The notes under the pieces were generated by a model. The model made no database searches and was not told the DNA's origin. It saw only the letters and a program-made list of their open reading frames with translations. The position numbers were made by a program, and so were the translations under genes. Positions 56,250 through 64,000 of a stretch of 64,000 nt of DNA are shown here, piece by piece. Source of the DNA: Trachythela sp. YZ-2020 (Eukaryota; Cnidaria; Anthozoa; Malacalcyonacea; Clavulariidae); NCBI GenBank assembly GCA_016169945.1, contig JADLSH010000078.1:248001-312000 (forward strand), in the 5' to 3' direction. The number at the start of each line of letters is the position of its first letter. Within the stretch, counting starts at the first letter, position 1.

Positions 56250-56603
56250 ATGACATCACGTGCCAAAGCACATGGACTGATTGTTTTGGTTGTCAATTAC
56301 GTTAATATATTTACATCTCTTGAAAGTGGATTTCAGGTCGGTCACGAATGCCAGTGTTCTCGTGAGTTGTTCATGCTGGATATACATCCTAAAATTTTAA
56401 ATACTATAGGATATGGTAGAATGACAATTAATCTAGAAGGGTCATCTTTTGAAAAATCGCAGAAAGGCGAGTTTAAGAGGAAATTTTGCGAAACAATTTG
56501 TACTATGCTAGACGTATTCGACGTTCGGCAATCTGAGCCGCATTTAACACCATTTTTCGCGTTCTTGTTTGCGTTGTGTGTTGCAGATATGGAGATGTTT
56601 TGA
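56250..56603 (+). CDS. Outward-reading arm ORF, right
   Basis: 118-codon frame. The N-terminal extension (MTSRAKAHGLIVLVV) is followed by the same MLDIHPKILN...FALCVADME stretch as in the left arm. TGTGTTGCAG before ATATGG near the end resembles a splice acceptor, so the frame may be part of a spliced unit instead. Weakly supported. Confidence 0.35.
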   Translation: MTSRAKAHGLIVLVVNYVNIFTSLESGFQVGHECQCSRELFMLDIHPKILNTIGYGRMTINLEGSSFEKSQKGEFKRKFCETICTMLDVFDVRQSEPHLTPFFAFLFALCVADMEMF

Positions 56604-57369
56604 TCGTTTACTCTTAAAAGGTGCAATAAATAATAATATAACATTAAACGTTCAATGGGTTATTTCTCCAAAACGCAAATTTACTGATACCAAAGTTGTG
56701 TGTTCACGGAAGTGTGAAATTAATACAAGCGGCCGCGCGTGAAATAGATGGCTCGACTTTTACTAGAGTTATTTATCGCGGTTTCGCGATGTAGAAGTAC
56801 GCTTATTGCTTGACATTATATTTAAATACTTTCTCTAGAACGGTCATGAATCAAATTTTACAGTTTGCCATTATAAAGGTAAAAAAATAAGGTTTTAAAA
56901 AGCTATACGATCAATCGGGCCGCTGACCAGCCCCTTCGTGAGAAAAAATAGTCAACTTTCACAAGCTACTGTGGACAAACGAAACGGAATAAAGTTCTCA
57001 TTTTCGGTCACGTACTAGAAAATATGACAGGTAAAAATGGTCTTTCAAAAAAAATTCATTTACATTACTGGTTAAGCGGCCAAAACGCTTTGTTTACAAA
57101 CTTGTCGTCCCAGCTCCAGTTTCGAGCCAATCTGGAGCTGGCTCCAGGTTCGCGAAACTGGAGCTGCGAACCTGGAGCCAGCTGGCTCGTCGTCACACAA
57201 AGTGGCCATGTGGGTCTAAAACAGATCTATTAAAAGTCTACATAAACGGTAGACAACATAGATCACCACGAAATAAAATCAGAAACATGCCATAACCAAC
57301 CATTACTCACTCATTTCATACTTAGCAATATTTAGCAACTCAGCAAATAAAACCATTAATAACAAAAAT

Positions 57370-59159
57370 GGCTTGACAAACTCACCAGATGAATGTTGAC
57401 CAGACTTAAACTTGGACACAATGTGCCATACCCAAGTCCGCCATTCATAATTCTCCCAAAGAGCGAGAAGCCAAAACAAAGTCACGAACATCATGTCACA
57501 CATGCGTCATGCCATCTGTCACAAACCACTTACATAATTATCCACATTCACAACACAGACCACACTTCATTCCTTCCGTACTACATTGTCAATCAATGCC
57601 TCCACTTCATACAACAATTTTCATCTCTTTGTCCACCTCTTGATCCCACTGTCATAATCATCATGTCACACATGCGTCACGCCATCTGTCACACACCAAA
57701 ACACCGTTATTCAGATTCACCACCATCCATCACAGACCACACTACACTCACTTCGTACCACATTGTCAATTGATTCTTCCACTCCGCAAAACAATTTTCA
57801 CCACTGTACACCTCCTCAACATCTGATCTCACTGGATTTCAAACCTTAATCGAAACCCCAATCTCGGCCAATACTCACAGGAAAAGGTTAAGCATCAGCA
57901 ACATGCCTTAACCAACCATTACTCACTCATTCCATATTTAGCAATATCTAGCAACTCAGCAAATAAAGCATAACAAAAATGGCTTGACAAACTAACCAGA
58001 TGTATGTTGACCAGACTGAAATTTGGACACAATGTGCCATACCCAAGTCCGCCATTCACAATTCTCCCAAAGAGCGAGAAGCCAAAACAAAGTCACGACC
58101 ATCATGTCACACATGCGTCACGCCATCTGTCACAAACCACTTACATCATTATCCACATTCACCACACAGACCGCAATTCACTCATTACGTACTACATTGT
58201 CAACCCGTGCTTCCACTTCGTACAACAATTTTCATCATAGTCCACATCTTGATCCCATCGTCACGTTCACAGGTCACACATACGTCACACCATCTGTCAC
58301 AACCCACATGCATCATTAGTCAGATTCACCAACAGCCCTCAAATTTTCCTTCCGTCTCAAGTTCTCAACCCCCCACTGATAAATCCTTTCCGCTCGCGTC
58401 AACGCAAAGAGAAAATCAACTCAATCCTTCTCGTAAGTAAACTTCATTTTCACCGTATTATTATTAAATGTCTCGCATATAACACTTCACATAGTTTATA
58501 TAAACCACCCTCATCATCAACACTACATAAAAACCATTCTCACACACAATTCCACAATGTTTTTGCGCACGAAATATCAACGCATATTTCGCGCGGACCA
58601 CATGGTTTATTCATAAACCACCAAAATCAATATTTATATGCAAGCACGTTGTTCCAAGACCTGCTAGCGGGTTAGAAACGTGCTGTCCCGGTTATGCTCG
58701 GAACCTGATGATAACATAACCAAGTTTTTAACATGGGACTTGATCTGGGTGGCAAAAACACACTGGCATTCACCCAGACCTTGGCATCATTCCACACATG
58801 ATTGCACCCGGGTTTTGCCTACACAAACAACACACAAATTCATTTTATCACAGTTAATATCTATAATCTCATTATGTTACTGTTTTATATTTTCAATATG
58901 TTACTGTTCTATATTTTCATTATGTCATCTTCATATTATTCACACCACGAATTAAACATTACACCATTTATCAAACAATAAACCATTCATCATACATCAA
59001 ACCACTATAATTATCCAACACCTCACTTCAAACCATAAAGAAATATCTTAATATAGACCCAATAGCTGTTCCAACTGGACAGGGTCCCCAAAACATGTTC
59101 CAGGATCCGAATACCTGCAACCACCAATTCGATCTGACCTAAACGAAAAATAAATAAAC
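57370..59159 (-). repeat. Repeat family R, copy 3 (inverted)
   Basis: Reverse complement of copy 1. Its outer end GACCTAAACGAAAAATAAAT lies at about 59137-59156. The part equivalent to 52130-52530 occurs twice here in tandem (about 57970-58330 and 57373-57745), so this copy is internally duplicated. Plus-strand composition is A+C rich, the mirror of copies 1 and 2. Apparent frames are compositional. Confidence 0.75.
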
Positions 59160-59722
59160 ACTGGCATAAATTTGCCCCAGGCCCCCAGAAATAAAGTGAA
59201 GTATACAATATATATATTGCTGTCAAATAGTCTCCCAATAGATTTCAAACTTGGGGGAGGGCGGATGCCCCTGGAGCACAAAGTAAAATCGTCTGGCATT
59301 AGACAGAGTAAAATACTAAAATAGGGCGCATTATTTGGCTAATGTGTTAAAAGAATATATTTTTATAAATATCACAAAAAATATATCATATACAGTAGAA
59401 CAAGGTTTTCATATTAATTGTTAAATGGGGTTGACGATTTACAGTATCACTATGCCAGACAGTTTAGTACATATGACAAATAAAATGGCTGATATAAATT
59501 TCACTAGCAGAGACTATTTCCATAACACAACAAAGATTTGATTTTATTTTATGTTATGTCATTTGCTGAAACATGTTAGGTTCACAATCTTCTCGATAGT
59601 CCATAATATACTACAATCAGGTATGTGAACAAATTGTAGATGGATGGATGTTGTCAGAATTACCAGGTGTCGCTAACACACCCTCGCACAGTTTCAAAAG
59701 TCTTTTTAAACACATTGATACA
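59160..59722 (+). repeat. 562 bp direct repeat, left copy
   Basis: Begins ACTGGCATAAATTTGCCCC and ends AAACACATTGATAC. A nearly identical copy lies at 63343-63904 in the same orientation, 4.2 kb away. It starts exactly where repeat family R ends. No ORF. Confidence 0.9.
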
Positions 59723-60211
59723 CGACGTCAACATGTGGTATTCAGGGATGGAGCCACAAATGAACTATTTATTCCACATGGATGTGTTAGCAAATAGGTT
59801 ATATTATTGAAGTCTATTCATCAGTAGCAAATGTTAACTATGTTGAAAATAAGGAGTATAATTTGACACATGTATATAGTCTGTGAATAGAATGTATAAA
59901 GTATATATAAACACAGCATATCAAGGTAACAAATACTACAACATATTAATATAACATTGACGCGTAAATTGTAAAATATAGCATCTTGTTTATGCACATA
60001 AGTTTTCAATACTAAAGTAAATTTGATTACCATGAATACTAGCTAATCCCACATTTTAATTTCACATTTAGCAATTCCACATAATTTTATAGTGGTCACA
60101 TTTCTTTAAATAAAATATTGTGTACAAATATAGTCTTGTTTATAGTATATAATAGTTAAGACGGTAAAAGATAAGACTGTGCAATACTCCTTTTGGCATG
60201 ACATTTATTGT
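59723..60211. other. No gene seen
   Basis: AT-rich non-coding sequence between the 562 bp repeat and the fourth AGTCTAGG repeat. Confidence 0.5.
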
Positions 60212-60680
60212 AGTCTAGGACCTGTATAGGAGTTTGTATGCGTTTCATTTAGCACAGGCAATCTCAACTGTTTTAGGGTAAAATGACCATGGCGGTCAAC
60301 ATGGCATATGTGCCAAAACCTGAATCCGGGACGAAAGTCCTGAAAATGACCCCGCCCTGAAACGGCAGTGCCGACATAGCTCTAACTTCCGAAAACCAAA
60401 AGCGACAGCCTTTCTGAAGTGCTTATAGTGTTTAGAAGGGTTGCTTTTAGGGGTGGTTATTGGAAGGAAAAATTTGTCTAAGTATAATATTTTACAAGAA
60501 AATGACCATGCACCACCACAGGTCAACTGCTAATTATCCATGAAATAACTAATATACCTTGCAGAGATTAACTTTTCTTATTTCCTAAAATTTTTTATCA
60601 TGGGATGAAAAACTATGCTTAATTTAATATAATTATTGTAGATTTCATAAGGATTGACATTGTTTTGTTTAAATATAATA
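60212..60680 (+). repeat. AGTCTAGG repeat, copy 4
   Basis: Nearly identical to copy 3 (50935-51398) and in the same orientation; more distant from the 1065/13985 pair. It ends at about GTTTTGTTTAAATATA. No inverted partner is seen downstream within the window. Confidence 0.85.
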
Positions 60681-61743
60681 CATTTTATTTCACTTACCCC
60701 CCACCAAAACACGATTTCAGCAATATTTTGCCGTCTTGTTTGCTTTTTATCGCCGAGTCTTGCAAGTATCATCCAATTGTTGTACTTTTACATACTGATA
60801 GATGGCTAAAGAAGATTTCAACCAAGTTTCGTCAAGTTTTGAAGCAGTGCAGTGTATTTTATCTTCGATATTGTGTCCTTCGATATTTCGTCAAATATGC
60901 CGCCATTGCAAGCCTCGCAGCTTCTCTGCCCGATAAATGCCACTTCTTCGTCTTCATATGTATTTAGATTACAGTATCCAAGAGTACTTCATTGTAGAAT
61001 AGTCCCAATCGAAAAATTGAAAACATTAGTTGCACTTGAAAGGAAAAAACCTCCCATAACACATTTAAGATCAGAATCAAGAACACAAGTTTAAAAATAA
61101 TTTGAAAGTCACGCGCAATCTTCGCGAAAACTCCTCGTGGGCTACTTAACAGGGGGGGGGGGCAATATTTTCACGAAACGTTTGTTCGCCACCACAGAAA
61201 CACAAGTAAATATATTATATTTATTGTATTTTTATGATTTATGATAAAAACAATAGAAAATACGGCAAAAATTTATTGTTTTTATCATAAAGCATAAAAA
61301 TATAATAAATATAATATTTTGGGTAAATAATGTACTTCACACTGTCAAAGTCTGATAGGAACCTTGCACCGTGGGCAGATGTGTTTGCATAACTCAAAGT
61401 TCAATGTTAAACTATACATTGACTTTGCACGAGTGCATGCTTAGGGCTTTGCCGTCAATCATTCTTTGGTATATTTCGCGCGGTTAAGTACTTATAATAT
61501 TACGTCATCAAAAGCCTAGTTCGTTAAATTTTAGGTAAATTTAGGTGAAGTCGTAAAAGAAACTTCATATACGTACAGTTTGAAAGTTTTGCTATAAGAT
61601 TTTGTTACATTGCCTAAGTTATGAACACTTATAAATATTGATCGACTGAGCATAAAACCGACTCGACGAGTGCGACAACGCCCTAATTAAGTAAATATAG
61701 AGAGCTGGTACGAGATTTGCGAAACAGTCACATGATCTGTAGG
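60681..61743. other. Upstream region of OB-fold gene, no supported gene
   Basis: Overlapping frames at 60665-60967 and 60852-61094 have no domain, although ATGCCGCCATTGCAAGCC near 60897 has a fair start context. A G10 run lies at about 61151-61160. At 61206-61320 an AT-rich inverted repeat (TAAATATATTATATTTATTG with its complement) can form a hairpin with about 45 bp arms. Confidence 0.45.
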
Positions 61744-61750
61744 TATAAAT
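61744..61750 (+). promoter_or_regulatory. TATA box of OB-fold gene
   Basis: TATAAAT sits 84 nt upstream of the chosen start, followed by CAGTCGTTCAGTCAGTCG, a plausible initiator zone about 30 nt downstream. Inference from position. Confidence 0.5.
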
Positions 61751-61827
61751 TCAGTCGTTCAGTCAGTCGTAGTTAGTTGATACTGTTTGGTGCGCAGAAA
61801 TTGCTAATTTCTTCACGATTACTGAAT

Positions 61828-62815
61828 ATGAATCCATTAAATTGCTACGTACACAGCGTAGGCCCGGTAAAACGGAGCCAGAATAACTGCCAATACTTCG
61901 ACATGAAACTGCAGACAAAGGAGGAGATGGTCCGAGCAGTTTGCTTCTCACCGGAGAAGCACAAGACCCTCAAAGCAAAAGAAGAAAGTTGCCAACCGTG
62001 CAAAATCGAGAACTACACGTTGAAGCGAAGCCTCTTTTCGGAAGCTAACGACGTGGTGTTTAACAAGCGCACACGGATTGCGGACGGTAAATGCAATTTC
62101 GACCATGTGGCAAGATCGGATGTAGCGAAAGTCCAAGTAAAGGATCTGGAAGTAATCCAGAGTAACGAGGTCGTAGAGATCGAGGGGAAAGTAACATTCC
62201 TCGGAATACCACAAAAAATTGATGATTGTGGGTAACGAAATGGTCAAGCAAAATGCCATTTTGTCCGACAGCAGTGGCTCGATCATTCTAGCGATCTGGG
62301 AGGAGCTCACCGAGACGATTAGCGATGGCGGATGCTACAAGTTGGGTAACCTCCGTTTAAAGCGCGACGAAGACACGAAAGGCAAGTGCTTGTCGACCAG
62401 AAAGGAGACTGTGGTTGCTCCCAGTGACCCAGAGAAATTCGTAGATGTGGTCGTCGACAGATCCGTTGCCTCATCGTTCCTGACCACCATCGAGGCAGCC
62501 ACGATTGACGCAGTTGAATTCCTGACCGCATTCCTCGCGTGTGTGACATGCGGTAAGAAAATCCTTGTACTGGAAGAAGAGTCCGACCCCATTGCGCCAT
62601 TAGTCAGTTGCCCACACTGTAGGAGTCGGCAGAAAACCGCTAAATGTCGTCGTCGGACAAGCGCTAAGGTTACGTTATCTGGTGCCGATGGATCACGTGT
62701 AACAGTGACATTTTTTGAAGAGATTCTTAAACGGTTCCTTGCGATCTACAACGCTAGCATGCCTGAATACAACAACAACGAGAAGTTAGTTGTTGACGTT
62801 AATGCTATAGAGTAA
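61828..62815 (+). pseudogene. RPA70-like OB-fold ssDNA-binding protein, one frameshift
   Basis: Starts at ATG 61828 (MNPLNCYVHSVGP). The first part, CQYFDMKLQTKEEMVRAVCF with a following KIENYTLKR, resembles an OB fold. A +1 shift occurs near an A6 run at about 62211. The frame then continues through AILSDSSGSIILAIWEE, which fits the DNA-binding OB domain of RPA70-like proteins. A zinc-ribbon-like CVTCGKK...CPHCRS follows at about 62547-62625, as in the RPA70 C-terminal domain. Total about 329 residues, much shorter than RPA70. RPA-like proteins bind single-stranded DNA and are carried by Helitrons and related elements; this link is inference. It is intronless, has a TATA box, and lies between direct repeats. 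Confidence 0.65.
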
Positions 62816-63074
62816 AAGTTCTGAACTTTGCCGAACTATTGCAACTTTGACTAATCAGGAGACAGCGATTTAGTGACTGTATATATTGAACACTTTTTAT
62901 ATTAGGGTTAGTTAAGCTGATGCAGTAGAGTGTTTCAATCGTGCATATTGACAATGTTTATAAGCAGGTATGAAACACTCATCTGCATTAGTTTTAGAGT
63001 AAAATGTAAATATTGAAATTTTTGAAAATATATTTTTATATAAACATGCATTCAACTTGTCTACTATATAGACC

Positions 63075-63245
63075 ACTTTCATAATTCAGATGAGTTTAAA
63101 TATTCTTTTATGTGCATCTCAATAAGCCGTATCAGCCTCGTTTCTGTGACTGAAATTGAATAGCATTTATTAACCTGAACGAGGCCAATGAGGCTTATTA
63201 AGATGCACATAAAAGAATATTTAAACTCATCTGAATTATGATTAT
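63075..63245. repeat. Fold-back element
   Basis: Arms of about 60 nt (63078-63138 and 63178-63238), including CAGATGAGTTTAAATATTC and its complement, with a loop of about 40 nt. Near-perfect pairing suggests a recent fold-back MITE or strong RNA hairpin, 260 nt downstream of the OB-fold gene. Confidence 0.88.
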
Positions 63246-63342
63246 AGGTATCAGCCCAATTATAAAATGCACCGTTACATGTGATATCTAAGAAAAAGGT
63301 TGATGCTATTTTCTGTGGGGATAGCAAACATCCAATTTCTTT

Positions 63343-63904
63343 ACTGGCATAAATTTGCCCCAGGCCCCCAGAAATAAAGTGAAGTATACAATATATATAT
63401 TGCTGTCAAATAGTCTCCCAATAGATTTCAAACTTGGGGGAGGGCGGATGCCCCTGGAGCACAAAGTAAAATCGTCTGGCATTAGACAGAGTAAAATACT
63501 AAAATAGGGCGCATTATTTGGCTAATGGGTTAAAAGAATATATTTTTATAAATATCACAAAAAATATATCATATACAGTAGAACAAGGTTTTCATATTAA
63601 TTGTTAAATGGGGTTGACGATTTACAGTATCACTATGCCAGACAGTTTAGTACATATGACAAATAAAATGGCTGATATAAATTTCACTAGCAGAGACTAT
63701 TTCCATAACACAACAAAGATTTATTTTATTTTATTTTATGTCATTTGCTGAAACATTTTAGGTTCACAATCTTCTCGATAGTCCATAATATACTACAATC
63801 AGGTATGTGAACAAATTGTAGATGGATGGATGTTGTCAGAATTACCAGGTGTCGCTAACACACCCTCGCACAGTTTCAAAAGCCTTTTTAAACACATTGA
63901 TACA
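63343..63904 (+). repeat. 562 bp direct repeat, right copy
   Basis: Nearly identical to 59160-59722. It is cut off at GATAC by an inserted repeat, so the original may be longer. Confidence 0.9.
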
Positions 63905-64000
63905 GCGGCAGGGCCGGATTAACCATATGGCAGAAGCGGCATATGCCACAGGCCCCGCGCCTTCAAGGGGCCCCGCGCTCAAACTTTATTAAGAAAAAGT
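63905..64000. mobile_element. hAT-type repeat end, partial
   Basis: CAGGGCCGGATTAACC near the start, followed by GGCCCCGCGCC and GGGGCCCCGCGC words, resembles the ends of widespread non-autonomous hAT elements. Truncated by the window edge, so neither TSD nor the second end can be seen. Confidence 0.5.

Larger units (their letters stand above)
53992..57193. mobile_element. Compact TIR element, 10 bp TSD
   Basis: 3202 bp. The ends are ACGATGAGCCAGCTGG and CCAGCTGGCTCGTCGT, with arms of about 970 bp (53992-54965 and 56228-57193). A perfect 10 bp TSD CACACAAAGT lies at 53982-53991 and 57194-57203. Tips contain nested palindromes of GGAGCCAGCTCC type. Each arm carries a similar outward-reading frame of about 90 codons. 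There is no transposase. The TSD length is compatible with Mutator-like transposition, but the family is otherwise unassigned. Confidence 0.88.

Noticed and set aside
59160..63904. LTR retrotransposon
   Set aside because: Direct repeats are long and near identical, but there are no TG...CA ends, no gag or pol, and no primer-binding site.

Overview
The window is eukaryotic and looks like repeat-rich invertebrate DNA, most likely from a cnidarian and probably an anthozoan. The reasons are spliced genes with GT-AG introns, an ApeC (apextrin C-terminal) plus CUB protein, CR1/Jockey-superfamily LINEs whose ORF1 carries an SGNH esterase, a packaging-ATPase-like P-loop pseudogene, a tRNA-derived SINE, and a dense set of TIR elements with readable target-site duplications (TSDs). 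The species is an inference; I see no ribosomal or mitochondrial gene to anchor it.

The only clear multi-exon host gene is on the minus strand. Two ApeC exons (15239-14991, 14735-14346) join across a 13.4 kb intron to a CUB exon (957-592). All three exons are phase 1-1. The gene continues beyond the left edge. Its large intron holds a 12.9 kb unit (1065-13985) with 460 bp inverted ends that start AG and end CT. Inside it are a decayed pair of divergent genes (C2H2 protein and C2H2/P-loop ATPase), a LINE whose ORF1 starts with a ubiquitin-like domain, and other LINE pieces.

From 16352 to 38113 lies a nested structure bounded by inverted ends and a near-perfect 10 bp TSD. Within it are: an element with 3 bp TSD (16435-19044) carrying a Cys/His gene; a TIR element with GC-rich minisatellites just inside both tips (19185-21492); an hAT-like element with 8 bp TSD (22015-24585); and two head-to-head LINEs. 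One LINE is on the minus strand (25755-30600, ORF1 intact). The other is on the plus strand (30620-37640) and is broken by a 9 bp-TSD, Mutator-like element (30736-32610) and by an antisense LINE tail. A compact 3.2 kb relative of the outer element, with a perfect 10 bp TSD, sits at 53992-57193.

From 38 to 48 kb there is little coding capacity: an L1-type ORF1 remnant, a roughly 100 bp satellite split by a TTAA-flanked element that holds a second TTAA-flanked element, an hAT-like MITE, and a SINE. At 48.4-50.6 kb the divergent pair recurs with its C2H2 partner intact (48439-49029) and its ATPase partner lacking Walker A. From 51 to 60 kb there are three copies of a strand-skewed repeat family. 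Near the right end is a near-intact RPA70-like OB-fold gene (61828-62815) with a TATA box and one frameshift, inside a 4.2 kb stretch bounded by 562 bp direct repeats.

Taken together, most of the window is transposon nesting. The least explained items are: a short W-x-SPGG domain shared by the ORF1 proteins of three different LINEs, each with a different C-terminal module; the duplicated divergent C2H2/ATPase pair with unrelated tandem repeats in its promoter gap; and the 10 bp-TSD TIR family with palindromic tips.
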